DNA from: Acidobacteriota bacterium
Lineage (GTDB): Bacteria; Acidobacteriota; Terriglobia; Terriglobales; Acidobacteriaceae
NCBI GenBank assembly: GCA_021816455.1
Contig: JAKAXU010000023.1
Location: 1 to 48,854, forward strand
Length of the DNA: 48,854 nt
Direction of reading: 5' to 3'
In this document: piece after piece, positions 16,563 through 25,660 of the stretch
How positions within the stretch are numbered: the first letter of the stretch is position 1
Layout of the letters: each line of letters starts with the position of its first letter
The notes under the pieces: model-generated
The model's input: only the letters and a program-made list of their open reading frames with translations
Database searches by the model: none
Told to the model about the DNA's origin: nothing
Program-made: the position numbers and the translations under genes

Positions 16563-19535
16563 GTGGCACGTCAGCCAAGAGGGGAACGCGTGTATTCAAG
16601 AGTGAGATATTTTTTCCTGATGATGCTGTTTGTGGCTGGATTTGCACCGGCGATTTATGCGCAGGCTCAATCCCGGGGAAACGGCGGAGCAACGCTGCAT
16701 GGGCAGGTGGCCGACCCGACAGGTGCCTTGATTCCGGGCGCAGTGGTGACGGTGAATAATGCCAAGGGCAAGGCGATTGCAACGGCGACGGCTGACGCAA
16801 GCGGGAACTATGCTCTGCAAAATGTACCGCCAGGAACCTATGTCGTGATGGCGACTTCACAGGGCTTCGCGCCCTTTGTTTCGCAGCCCATCGCGGTGGC
16901 TGCCGGACAGTCGAAGAAGATCGATATCTCGATGTCCATCCAGCAGGCGGAACAGAACGTGGTAGTGACCGACGACACGCCGACGATCAGCACAGAAGCC
17001 TCGAACAACGCCAATAGCGTGATTATCACAGGCAAGGATATTGATGCGCTCTCGGATGATCCGACGGAGTTGCAGAACGAACTCTCCGCACTGGCCGGAC
17101 CCTCGGCCGGTCCAAACGGCGGACAGATTTACATCGATGGATTCGCAGGCGGACAGCTTCCGCCAAAGTCTTCGATCCGCGAAATTCGCGTGAACCAGAA
17201 TCCGTTTTCCGCCGAGTATGACCGGCTGGGCTATGGCCGCATCGAGATTCTGACCAAGCCCGGCACAGACCAGTTGCACGGACAGTTTTTCATCCAGGGC
17301 AATCCGAGCCAGTTCAACACTGCAGACCCACTGATTAAGACACCGATTCCGTCGTACTACAGCTATCAGTACAACGGAACACTGAGCGGATCGATCAATA
17401 AAAACAGCTCCTTTTTCATCTCCGCCGAGCATCGGAACATCAATAACCTGAGCGCATATGACGCACCCTGTTCGGCGACCGGCGATTGTTCGGTGGGCGT
17501 GAGCGGAGCCATCAACAATCCACATGTGCGAACCAACGTGACCGCGCGGTTGGATCAGCAGTTCGGAGCGAGGAACACGCTGACGGCGCGATATCAGTAC
17601 TACCACAACAACATTCAGGGGGCGTTGAGCGCGACGCAGCTTCCAACGCTCGCATTAGCGACAACATCGAACTTCAACCAGATTCAGTTGGGCGACACGG
17701 AGGTGATTAACGACCACTTCGTGAATGAGACGCGTTTTGAGTACAACCGCTCGATCTCCACACAGTCGCCGGTAAGTACTGCGCCGGATCTGATCGTGCA
17801 GCAAGGCGGGTTCTCAAGCGGCGGCTCTTCGCAGCAGTCCAGCCACGATCACTTCGACCAGTTGGAGCTGCAAAACATTTCGACGCTCTCGCTGGGAGCG
17901 CACGCGATCAAGTTCGGCTTCCGCGCTCGGGATTTTCGCGATGCCAATTTCTCGAATGCAGGCTTCAACGGGAGCTTCTACTTTGCACAGAACTCCGATT
18001 TTTCGAGCGCGGAACAGAATCCTGCGACCGCGGCGCCTATCCAGCTCACCTACTCCAACGGAAATCAGAACGCGCTCGCGAATGTCTTCGACGGCGCGTT
18101 GTGGGCCTCCGACGACTGGCGCTTGAGCAGCCGCCTTACCCTCTCCGGCGGAGTTCGCTGGGAGTCGCAAAATCATGTGTCCGATCACAACGACTGGGCA
18201 CCGCGCATCGCCATGGCCTGGGCGCTGGACGGCAAGAACGGCAAACCATCGAAGACGGTCTTGCGCGCTGGCTATGGCATCTTCTATGACCGATTCACAA
18301 TTGAGAGTCTGTTGGGTATCAACCGCTCCCTGGAACAACAACAGTTCACTGTTTTGAACAACAGTGCGACGACACAATCGGAACTTGCCAACTGCTTCGC
18401 CCAGAGTCAGACGAGCTTCAATACGACGGCTTGTAATATCGGCCAGGCGAAGACGCGCACGATCGATCAGGTGACGCCGCAGTACCACTCTCCCTATGCA
18501 CAGCAATTTGCAGGAAGCCTCGAACGCCAGCTCACTAAGGGAATGACGGGGACACTCACCTATCTGCACACTACTGGCGACCATCAACTGGTAGAGATCA
18601 ACGCCAATGCGCCATACTTTCCAACGTATAACCCATCGCTCGGAAACGTTTATCAGTACCTGAGCGAAGGCTTCTTCAAGGAAGATCAGATGATCTTCAA
18701 CACACGCGCGCAGATCAACCCGCGTTTTGGCTTCTTCGGCTTTTACACGCTGAGCTACGCCGACACGGATGGAGCAGCCACCGACACCGTCTCCACCAAC
18801 GTCATCTCTCCGGTTTCAAACTCTCTGAATATCCATCAGGACTACGGACGCGCGCGTTTTGTCTCGCGCAACACGGTCTTCGTGATCGCCAACTACTTCG
18901 GCCCATGGGGAATCCGCTTCAATCCGTTTTTGCTGGCGCGCTCCGGTCACCCATTTGACATTACGCTGCCGAACGATCCGTATGGCGACACCTTCCTGAT
19001 TCACCGTCCGGGCCTCGCGCAGGCCTCGGACTGCACGCCCAACTCGACACGTTACAAACAGACAACCTATGGCTGTCTGGATACGGAACCGACGCTTTCG
19101 CCAGGCGAGCCGCTGATTACCAACAACCTGGGCAATGGGCCGGCGGCAGTAGCATTCAACCTGCGCATCAGCCGCGAATTTGCAGTTGGACCGAAGGTGA
19201 CGAATACGGCTCATTTTGGCTATCCAGGCGGCGGACCGCACCATGGCGGCGGCGTTGGCGGCGGCTTTGGCGGGGGTGGTTTCTCAGGCCCCGGCGGGCA
19301 CGGCATGTTTGGCGGACCGGAAGTGCCACGCAAGTACCAGATCAACTTCAGCATCCAGGCGTTGAACCTGTTCAACAACCACGACTACGGCACACCGAAC
19401 GGAACCGTAATCGCGCCGGGAAAACTGGGCAATACTCCCGATATCTTCGGGCAATCGCAAAGTATGGCCACCGGCTTGTACTCAAACGGCTCAGCGGTCC
19501 GACGTATCTACGCGCAGGCCATTTTCACATTCTGA
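16563..19535 (+). CDS. Oar-like TonB-dependent outer-membrane receptor with carboxypeptidase-regulatory domain
   Basis: A 990-residue outer-membrane protein. The signal peptide ends near AIYAQA. A CarboxypepD_reg-like domain follows (about residues 45-125, VADPTGALIPGAVVTVNNA and GNYALQNVPPGTYVV), then a plug with IYIDGFAGGQLP and IREIRVNQNPFSAEYDRLG, and a long beta-barrel ending in Phe. Receptors of this type are abundant in acidobacteria and may import glycans or peptides; the substrate here is not known. A Gly/His/Phe-rich loop sits at about residues 884-919. The GTG at 16563 has GGAG upstream; a GTG at 16590 is also possible. The gene ends at a strong terminator. Confidence 0.92.
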   Translation: MARQPRGERVYSRVRYFFLMMLFVAGFAPAIYAQAQSRGNGGATLHGQVADPTGALIPGAVVTVNNAKGKAIATATADASGNYALQNVPPGTYVVMATSQGFAPFVSQPIAVAAGQSKKIDISMSIQQAEQNVVVTDDTPTISTEASNNANSVIITGKDIDALSDDPTELQNELSALAGPSAGPNGGQIYIDGFAGGQLPPKSSIREIRVNQNPFSAEYDRLGYGRIEILTKPGTDQLHGQFFIQGNPSQFNTADPLIKTPIPSYYSYQYNGTLSGSINKNSSFFISAEHRNINNLSAYDAPCSATGDCSVGVSGAINNPHVRTNVTARLDQQFGARNTLTARYQYYHNNIQGALSATQLPTLALATTSNFNQIQLGDTEVINDHFVNETRFEYNRSISTQSPVSTAPDLIVQQGGFSSGGSSQQSSHDHFDQLELQNISTLSLGAHAIKFGFRARDFRDANFSNAGFNGSFYFAQNSDFSSAEQNPATAAPIQLTYSNGNQNALANVFDGALWASDDWRLSSRLTLSGGVRWESQNHVSDHNDWAPRIAMAWALDGKNGKPSKTVLRAGYGIFYDRFTIESLLGINRSLEQQQFTVLNNSATTQSELANCFAQSQTSFNTTACNIGQAKTRTIDQVTPQYHSPYAQQFAGSLERQLTKGMTGTLTYLHTTGDHQLVEINANAPYFPTYNPSLGNVYQYLSEGFFKEDQMIFNTRAQINPRFGFFGFYTLSYADTDGAATDTVSTNVISPVSNSLNIHQDYGRARFVSRNTVFVIANYFGPWGIRFNPFLLARSGHPFDITLPNDPYGDTFLIHRPGLAQASDCTPNSTRYKQTTYGCLDTEPTLSPGEPLITNNLGNGPAAVAFNLRISREFAVGPKVTNTAHFGYPGGGPHHGGGVGGGFGGGGFSGPGGHGMFGGPEVPRKYQINFSIQALNLFNNHDYGTPNGTVIAPGKLGNTPDIFGQSQSMATGLYSNGSAVRRIYAQAIFTF

Positions 19536-19565
19536 ACCAAGCCCGCAACGCAAAACACAGACAGC

Positions 19566-19605
19566 AAAAATCCCTGCACGCGAGACGACCGTGGCAGGGA
19601 TTTTC
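19566..19605. terminator. two-way Rho-independent terminator after the TonB receptor
   Basis: An 11-bp perfect stem (19567-19577 with 19594-19604, AAAATCCCTGC/GCAGGGATTTT) with A/T tracts on both sides can end transcription from the receptor (plus) and from the ATP-grasp gene (minus), which stops at 19627. Confidence 0.85.
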
Positions 19606-19626
19606 TGCGTTTGCGCTGAGGGGTCG

Positions 19627-20703
19627 TCAGTCCGCAGCTTTTTCAGAAGCGGGTTTGGACGCAGTTGCTCGGATCGAAGGCGAGCTGCCGAGATTTTTAG
19701 TGGCGGGTCTCTTCACTCCGGGTTTCTTCGCTGCGGTTTTCCTGATTACGGGTTTCTTTGCCGACGGCTTCTCCGGATTCAGGAAGCTGTGCCAGCGCAG
19801 TTCACTTAACTCGACCGGTGATTTCCTGGCTTTCTCGATGGCCAGCATTGCAACTTCGGAGACAATCCATTCGAAGTTCTTTTCGCCGACGGAATGGAGG
19901 TCCGCGTCGGGAGCCGGATTCATGAAATCGATGGCGTAGGGAATTCCGTTTTCCACAGCAAACTCGACAGTGTTGAGGTCGTAGCCAAGCGCTTGGCAGA
20001 GTTTGCGCGCATCCCGTTCGACGCGCTTCAGCAGTGCTTTGCTGTAATGCGGCGGATCCTGAAGGTAACGTTCGGCGTGCGGTCGGCGAGGATCGTAGGG
20101 CATGATATGCACCTTCCGCTGACCGACGACGTAGCAGCGGAAATATTCCTGGAAATCGACGGCTTTCTGGTACATCATGCAGAGGTCGCGAGACTGATCG
20201 TAGGCATCAAAAAACTGCGCGCGATTGTGAATGTGATAGACGTCGCGCCAGCCTCCGCCATCGACGGGCTTCAGGAAGCCGTGCTCCCCAACATACTCGA
20301 AGACAGCATCCCAGTTGAGCGGGTATTCGAGATTGCGCATCGAGCGGTCGGCCGTTCCCTCGGGATGGCGTTTGTGGGGTAGGATAACGGTCGGCGGGAC
20401 GGCGACACCGAGCTTCGCAGCAAGCGCGTAGTTGAAGAACTTGTCGTCCGCGGACCACCAGAAGGGGTTGTTGATGATGGCGGTTCCGTAGAGAGCGGCG
20501 TGCTTGAGCATGGCGCGATAGAAGGGAATGTCGTGCGAGATGCGATCCACGATGACTGCGTAGCGCGGGAGCGCATTCAGAGCGACGGCGCCGGTCTCGA
20601 CAAACTCCGCGACGATGCCATCGACACGCATCGCATTGATGCGCTCAACGAGCGCGCCAGGAAAGCTGTTTTCCATACCAAAAAGAACACCGATCTTCTT
20701 CAT
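19627..20703 (-). CDS. ATP-grasp domain protein (RimK/glutathione synthetase-like)
   Basis: A 358-residue protein with the fold marks of ATP-grasp ligases: GFLKPVDGGGWRDV (142-155) with the nucleotide-binding Lys145, a Glu-rich hinge around 180-190, and the metal-binding block YAIDFMNPAPDAD (256-268). Such enzymes join a carboxylate to an amine or thiol with ATP; the substrates are not known here. Residues 311-358 form a Lys/Pro/Ala-rich tail with repeated KKP/KRP units, probably disordered and able to bind nucleic acid or acidic partners. The ATG has GGAGG 9 nt upstream. No partner ligase or peptide precursor gene is adjacent. Confidence 0.8.
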   Translation of the reverse strand: MKKIGVLFGMENSFPGALVERINAMRVDGIVAEFVETGAVALNALPRYAVIVDRISHDIPFYRAMLKHAALYGTAIINNPFWWSADDKFFNYALAAKLGVAVPPTVILPHKRHPEGTADRSMRNLEYPLNWDAVFEYVGEHGFLKPVDGGGWRDVYHIHNRAQFFDAYDQSRDLCMMYQKAVDFQEYFRCYVVGQRKVHIMPYDPRRPHAERYLQDPPHYSKALLKRVERDARKLCQALGYDLNTVEFAVENGIPYAIDFMNPAPDADLHSVGEKNFEWIVSEVAMLAIEKARKSPVELSELRWHSFLNPEKPSAKKPVIRKTAAKKPGVKRPATKNLGSSPSIRATASKPASEKAAD

Positions 20704-20802
20704 CGTGATTACCCTCCGGAAAAAATCGCGGACTCGGCCGAAGAATCCGGCACCCGTTCAGTGTACGGCAGGGGTGAGGAAGCGGCGAGCGCGGCCGTGC
20801 GG

Positions 20803-21681
20803 TCAGTCGCAAGAGTGCGTCGAAGCGGGAAACCAGGCCGAAGCAGCGGCCGTGACCAGCAGGATGGCGGCGAGCGTGGCTAGCGTGGCTGCGACAGGAA
20901 TTTGAATCCAGCGGCCAATCAGCATTTTTGCTCCGACAAAGGCAAGCAGTACGGCCAGGCCGTAATGGAGGAAACGCATGCGATCGAGCAGGCTGGCGAG
21001 CACGAAGTAGAGCGAGCGCAAACCCAGAATGGCGGCGACATTCGAGGTGTAGACGACGAATGGATCATGAGAAATGGCGAGGACGGCGGGGATGGAATCG
21101 AAGGCGAAGAGCAGATCGGTCAGTTCTACGGCGAGGATGACCCAAAAGAGCGAAGAAGAGCGCCTTCGCAGCCGGAGAAGCCAGGAGGGTGAGGCTTCCT
21201 GGCGATCCGGGTCTTCACGCAGCAATTGAACGGCAGTCACAAGAAGGAATGCGCCGAAAAGGAATTCCATCCAGGAGAGACGCTTGAGGAGCGTGATGCC
21301 GAGCGCAATGCAGAGCGCGCGGAGGACGACTGCACCGGCCACGCCCCAGAGCAATGCGCGACGTTGATCGCGAAGCCCGAGACCGAAGCCGCGAAAGAGC
21401 AGCAGGAAGACGAAGAGATTGTCGATACTGAGTGAGGTTTCGACGACGTAGCCGCTGAGGAACTCCAGTGCAGGCTCCCGGCCCTGACGCGCGTTGAGCC
21501 AAAAGGCGAAGCCCAGGGCAAGCGACGCAATGAAGACGCTGGAAAACAATGCCAGAGCGGTCTTTCGACCATCCGACGAGGCAACGGGAAGCGCCGCATC
21601 CGCCAGCAGCAGCAGCAGGACGACAACGTGGAAGGCAATCCACCAGGAGAGCGGCGCACCGGCGATGGAATGCAGCAACAT
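20803..21681 (-). CDS. TerC family integral membrane protein
   Basis: A 292-residue inner-membrane protein. TerC relatives export manganese or help metalation of exported proteins, and were first linked to tellurite resistance. Conserved acidic intramembrane motifs are visible: ETSLSIDN (Glu81, Asp87) and ELTDLLFAFDSIP (Glu186, Asp189, Asp195). The ATG at 21681 is preceded 7 nt upstream by a TACCAT -10 box and has no Shine-Dalgarno sequence, so the mRNA may be leaderless. I saw no yybP-ykoY riboswitch; the upstream gap is too short. Confidence 0.9.
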   Translation of the reverse strand: MLLHSIAGAPLSWWIAFHVVVLLLLLADAALPVASSDGRKTALALFSSVFIASLALGFAFWLNARQGREPALEFLSGYVVETSLSIDNLFVFLLLFRGFGLGLRDQRRALLWGVAGAVVLRALCIALGITLLKRLSWMEFLFGAFLLVTAVQLLREDPDRQEASPSWLLRLRRRSSSLFWVILAVELTDLLFAFDSIPAVLAISHDPFVVYTSNVAAILGLRSLYFVLASLLDRMRFLHYGLAVLLAFVGAKMLIGRWIQIPVAATLATLAAILLVTAAASAWFPASTHSCD

Positions 21682-21688
21682 GAGCTTG

Positions 21689-21716
21689 ATGGTAACGCAG
21701 TGAGAGTTTGCGCCAA
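21689..21716 (-). promoter_or_regulatory. promoter of the TerC gene, leaderless type
   Basis: TTGGCG (21711-21716), a 16-bp spacer and TACCAT (21689-21694) on the minus strand. The -10 ends 7 nt before the ATG, which puts the expected start of transcription at or next to the A of the start codon. Confidence 0.6.
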
Positions 21717-21771
21717 TCGGTCGATATCCCTGCCGGTTGTGCGCTGGGTTGTGCGCCGGAGCAGCGCAGGT

Positions 21772-22692
21772 TCAGCGTTGGTTCAGCAGGTGAATGGATT
21801 CAAGCAGCACATCTCCGGCGATGGTAAGGCTGTGCGGGCTGATCTTGTCCATGGTGTCCTGCGCGGTGTGGTGATAACCGTCGGGCATGGCCATGGTGTG
21901 CGGGCCATAGTCGCTGTCGATGATGTCTACCGACGGAACGCCGCGTTCAAGGAAGGGATCGTGATCGTCCCCTTCAGCGCCCTGCTGCTTGTAGAAATAG
22001 CGCCCATAGCCGGTAATCCGCGCGGCTTGGCCGACGAGATCAGAGAGCCATTGCGTGGAAGTGGTGTCCTGCATGACGTCGAGGTCTTTGTCGCCAAGCA
22101 TGTCAGTGAGCAGAAATGCCCGGATGCGCGGGAGAGTTCCGTCCTGCGCCCATTTGGCGGCCAGATGACGGCTGCCGTAGGTGTGATCGTCGCCCTGCCA
22201 GCTTTGAAAAGCCTCTTCTCCATCGAAGAAGACGAGCCACACACTCTCGCCTTCGAGCTTGCCACCTGTCATGCGGGCGCGCAGTTCATTGGCCATCTCG
22301 ATGAGCAGGCCGGTCGTCGAGCCTCCGTCATTGGCTCCGACAAAAGAAATGTTGCGCAGAGGATAGTTGGTTTCGTAGTGGGTGGCGAGGACGATGATAC
22401 CATTCTTGCGGCCCGGAAAACGCACGATGAAGTTGCGCATCGGAACCGGGCCAATCACCGTATTCGCAGTGAAGGCATCTTCTTCCAGATTGTCGTGGCG
22501 GAACTGGGCGCGCAGGAAGGCTTCGGCTTTGGCGTGGCCGGGGCCAAGACACCAGCGCGGACCGATGGCGACGAATTCACGGGCGTAGTCGTAAGCGCGA
22601 TCGCCACGGAAGTGCTCCTGCGCCGGAGCTGCGATGGCGATGGCCAGAATGAACGCGAGAGAAAGCAACAAGCGCGGGAGCGGACGCCTCAT
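21772..22692 (-). CDS. M28-family glutaminyl-peptide cyclotransferase-like protein (animal type)
   Basis: A 306-residue secreted zinc enzyme with a signal peptide ending near APAQ (residue 25). It resembles animal glutaminyl cyclase, which converts N-terminal Gln to pyroglutamate. Shared blocks are the GANDGGSTTG zinc site (Asp122), VFFDGEEAF with the zinc/catalytic glutamates (159-160), DHTYGSRHLAAK (169-180), DDHDPFLERGVP (242-253), and a C-terminal HHT with the likely third zinc ligand His275. An aminopeptidase of family M28 is the alternative. The ATG at 22692 has AAGGAG and overlaps the tatC stop (ATGA), placing it in the tatB-tatC operon. Confidence 0.82.
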   Translation of the reverse strand: MRRPLPRLLLSLAFILAIAIAAPAQEHFRGDRAYDYAREFVAIGPRWCLGPGHAKAEAFLRAQFRHDNLEEDAFTANTVIGPVPMRNFIVRFPGRKNGIIVLATHYETNYPLRNISFVGANDGGSTTGLLIEMANELRARMTGGKLEGESVWLVFFDGEEAFQSWQGDDHTYGSRHLAAKWAQDGTLPRIRAFLLTDMLGDKDLDVMQDTTSTQWLSDLVGQAARITGYGRYFYKQQGAEGDDHDPFLERGVPSVDIIDSDYGPHTMAMPDGYHHTAQDTMDKISPHSLTIAGDVLLESIHLLNQR

Positions 22693-23498
22693 GCGGATTT
22701 CTCCTTGATTTTGTGGCGCTCCGGATGAACCCACCACGCGACCGCGATGCTGATGATGTAAAGCAGCAGCATGGGAATGGCGAAGGCAAACTGCGTGGGA
22801 ATATCCGGTGACGGAGTGATGATCTCCACGATGATAAAGATGATGAGGATCGCGTAACGGAAGTTTTTCCAGAGGAAACGCGGGCTGACGACGCCGAACA
22901 TGGCGAGAAAAAAGATGACGACCGGAAGCTCAAAGGTGGCTCCCATGCCGAGAATGAGCGAAAAGAAAAAGCTCGTGTACTCCTCGACGCTGATGATGGG
23001 GTGAACGCCGAGGTTATGGCTGAGATCAATGATGAGGAACTTGAGCATGCCCGGAAAGACGAAGTAATAGCCAAGCAGAGCGCCGCTGAGAAAAAGGCCG
23101 ACGGCGGAGGCCATGAACGGAATGACAAAACGTTTTTCGCGCTGATAAAGACCGGGAGCAATGAAGAGCCAGAGCTGAAAGAGGATGTAGGGAGAGGCGA
23201 GAATTGCGGCGCCGACGAGCGGAATCTGGATGTAGCGAAGGTTGACGAGATCGGCCGGATGGGTAAAGTTGAGCTGGATACCGATGCGGTTAAGCGGAGC
23301 TTGCATGAGGCTGTACAACTGAGGCGCGAAGACGACGGCAACGAGATAGCCGACGACGAGGGCAACAGCGGAGTGAATGAGGCGGCGGCGCAGCTCGTCG
23401 AGGTGCTCGAAGAGGCTCATGCCAGGCAGTTCGGCTCGCTCGGAGACTGCGGCCCTGGCGCGATCGATGATGTCGGGACCGGGGGTGGAGCTATCCAT
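22689..23498 (-). CDS. tatC: Sec-independent protein translocase TatC
   Basis: A 269-residue inner-membrane protein with six membrane segments that recognises twin-arginine signal peptides. The N-terminal cytoplasmic MSLFEHLDELRRRLIHS block, the loop ending in PLNRIG, GLYQREKRFVIPF, and the TPSPDIPTQFAFAIPM segment are typical. It overlaps the TatA/B gene by 8 nt upstream and the glutaminyl cyclase-like gene by 4 nt downstream. Confidence 0.96.
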   Translation of the reverse strand: MDSSTPGPDIIDRARAAVSERAELPGMSLFEHLDELRRRLIHSAVALVVGYLVAVVFAPQLYSLMQAPLNRIGIQLNFTHPADLVNLRYIQIPLVGAAILASPYILFQLWLFIAPGLYQREKRFVIPFMASAVGLFLSGALLGYYFVFPGMLKFLIIDLSHNLGVHPIISVEEYTSFFFSLILGMGATFELPVVIFFLAMFGVVSPRFLWKNFRYAILIIFIIVEIITPSPDIPTQFAFAIPMLLLYIISIAVAWWVHPERHKIKEKSA

Positions 23499-24096
23499 GC
23501 TGCTCCCGGGAGTTCTGCTGCTGGCCGACGACCGGTTCCGGAGTTGTGATGAGGACGGTAGACTGCGCGTCGGCGGCGGGTGGCTCCGCAGCGGATGGCG
23601 GAGTGGGAGTCAACCCGCGAAAGGCGCGCGGCACAACACCACCCTGGGTAGGTGGCTGAATGGATGGAAAGTCAGCGGATGAGACCGAAGACGAAGGCTC
23701 GGGGATAGTCTCGTCGCCGGAGGCGCTTATCCGGGATGCGGGAGCCGGCACGGAGGCCGAGGAACCATCGACAAAGCTGTGGTCGGTGGTGGAGGAAATC
23801 GCTGGAAAATCCGATTCCGATGGCGGGGTGTGCGGAATCTGCGGAGCAGCAGTGGCGGCGGAAAGCTGGCGCTGACGCTCGACCTCTTCACTCAGGCGCA
23901 GTTCCTCTTCCATCTGGAACTTGAAATCGTTGGAGATTTTGCGGAACTCATACATAAGCTTGCCGATCTGGCGGCCAATTTCCGGAAGCCTGCGCGGACC
24001 GAAGACCATGAGGGCAAGCAGCATCAGGAGCATGGTATCGGGGATGCCGATGCTGGCAGTGAGGACAACGGGCGGGATGTTGGATGGCAGGAACAT
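23491..24096 (-). CDS. TatA/TatB-type translocase subunit
   Basis: A 201-residue protein with one N-terminal membrane helix (about residues 12-32), the hinge FGPRRLPEIGRQIGKL, and an amphipathic helix, followed by a long Pro/Ser/Thr-rich tail. The tail length and the position upstream of tatC suggest the TatB role, but TatA and TatB cannot be separated with certainty here, and no second TatA gene is in the window. It begins with the ATG at 24096; no clear Shine-Dalgarno is seen. Confidence 0.87.
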   Translation of the reverse strand: MFLPSNIPPVVLTASIGIPDTMLLMLLALMVFGPRRLPEIGRQIGKLMYEFRKISNDFKFQMEEELRLSEEVERQRQLSAATAAPQIPHTPPSESDFPAISSTTDHSFVDGSSASVPAPASRISASGDETIPEPSSSVSSADFPSIQPPTQGGVVPRAFRGLTPTPPSAAEPPAADAQSTVLITTPEPVVGQQQNSREQHG

Positions 24097-24251
24097 CGCA
24101 GTCAGGAGGTGCTACGCAAGAGGATGGCGAAAACTCCGCTCAGGAAGAAAAATGAAATCGTCAACCTCATGATACGCGTCGGGATTGGCCGATTCCAACC
24201 GGAACACAAAGGGTATGCTTCCTAGGTACGAACGAGACGGTTCGCCGGATG

Positions 24252-25577
24252 TCATGCTGGCCGGGAAGGGTGACCGAGCACACGCTCGGCGGCAAGGCGT
24301 CCGCTGAGCAAAGCGCCATGGATGCATGGGCTGGAGACGTGATCGCCGCAGAGGATCACGTCGCTGTCGGTGGGCGCGGCGGTGATCGAAGGCAGGACGG
24401 GGGTCATGGGCAATGCGTGCTGGATGGGGTAGCCGGCGAGGACGATCCAGCTCCGGACAGCGTCGCCAAACCAGCGGCGAAGATGCGCGCGCGTCTCCTG
24501 TTCGAGCGTCTGCATGGCGTCGTCGGAATCGGGTGCGGCGCCAACGATGTTGGCACAGATCAGATGAGCACCCGGCGGCGCGTACTCAGGAGAAACCGTG
24601 GTCATGACGGCGAGGTGGTTGACAGGCCCAGCGGTAGATCCTTCCCCGTTGAGCGCGATGACTGGCTCGTCGAGCGGGGAGCGAGCAGCAGCGTAATAGA
24701 AGGTGGTTGTGCGATTCCAGAGACGCGGTGGCGCTGCGCTGGCTGGGCGCAGGGAGCTAAGCAGCGTGCGCGTCCGATGCTCCGGCGTGGCCAGAACAAT
24801 CCTGTCAGCTTCGAGTATTTCTCCACCGGCAAGATGGACGAACCAGCGCTCGGACAGGCGCTCAAGGCGCTGGGCCGACTGATTCCAGCGAAACGTATCC
24901 GCAGGCAGAGCTGCGGCAAGCTGATCGGGCAGCGCCTGCATGCCGAGGCGCGGCACGGTAGCGGCGCAGGTGGCAAAGAGACCGAAAAGAAAGCGAAACC
25001 AGCGCGCGGAGGTACTGAGATTGCGTTCGAGAAATACTCCGCCGAAGAAGGGCGCAAAAAAACGATCGAGTATTGCGGGCGAAAATCCGTAACTGCGCAG
25101 GAATTCGCGCGTGGTCTGATCAATTTGCCCATTGGCCAGTCCTGTATCGAAGCGCAGCACATCGCGGCGAAGACGGGCGACTGCGAGTTTATCCCGCAGC
25201 GGAACGATGGAGTCCAGGAGAAATGCGACAGCGCGGGCCGGTTCGCGGAACGGATCGGCAAAGCGATGAAATCGACCCCCCTGAAAGACGAGCGCTCCAG
25301 GACGGAATGCGCAGAGGTCGAGAGCAGTGTAGTCAAAAGCCGCTTGCGCCTCCGGATAGCCGGTGAGCAAAACCTGAAAGCCGCGGTCGAGACGGAAGCC
25401 ATCGACGAGATCCGTGCGAACTCGTCCGCCGGGGGCGTCGGCTGCATCCACCAGACGCACACGGAGACCATTTCCAGCAAGACGTCGCGCGCACGCAAGG
25501 CCGGCCAGACCGGCACCGACGATGAGTACATCGCAAGAGCCGGACGGGGAGTTTGCCGCGGATGGCGAGGCACTCAT
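24252..25577 (-). CDS. FAD-dependent amine oxidase/phytoene desaturase-like oxidoreductase
   Basis: A 441-residue flavoprotein. The dinucleotide-binding motif VGAGLAGLACA (20-30) is followed by the GG doublet in APGGRVRTD (48-56), and the C-terminal FAD motif appears in VILCGDHVSSPCIHGALLSGR. This layout belongs to the NAD(P)-binding-8/amine oxidase superfamily, which includes phytoene desaturases and protoporphyrinogen oxidases. The substrate cannot be read from sequence. A TATACT box lies 7 nt before the ATG at 25577 with no Shine-Dalgarno, so the transcript may be leaderless. Confidence 0.85.
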   Translation of the reverse strand: MSASPSAANSPSGSCDVLIVGAGLAGLACARRLAGNGLRVRLVDAADAPGGRVRTDLVDGFRLDRGFQVLLTGYPEAQAAFDYTALDLCAFRPGALVFQGGRFHRFADPFREPARAVAFLLDSIVPLRDKLAVARLRRDVLRFDTGLANGQIDQTTREFLRSYGFSPAILDRFFAPFFGGVFLERNLSTSARWFRFLFGLFATCAATVPRLGMQALPDQLAAALPADTFRWNQSAQRLERLSERWFVHLAGGEILEADRIVLATPEHRTRTLLSSLRPASAAPPRLWNRTTTFYYAAARSPLDEPVIALNGEGSTAGPVNHLAVMTTVSPEYAPPGAHLICANIVGAAPDSDDAMQTLEQETRAHLRRWFGDAVRSWIVLAGYPIQHALPMTPVLPSITAAPTDSDVILCGDHVSSPCIHGALLSGRLAAERVLGHPSRPA

Positions 25578-25584
25578 CGACTTG

Positions 25585-25590
25585 AGTATA
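25585..25590 (-). promoter_or_regulatory. -10 element of the FAD oxidoreductase gene (leaderless type)
   Basis: TATACT on the minus strand, 7 nt before the ATG at 25577. No -35 box of good quality is seen. Confidence 0.55.
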
Positions 25591-25660
25591 CGACGCGGCA
25601 ATTTGCGGGGGTCGCGAAATGCAGCCTAAGATGGGGGAGACGGACTTTGAGGAGGCCAAA

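Noticed and set aside
21682-21780. Manganese (yybP-ykoY) riboswitch in front of the TerC gene
   Set aside because: The gap is under 100 nt, lacks the conserved core, and the promoter seems to leave no leader at all.
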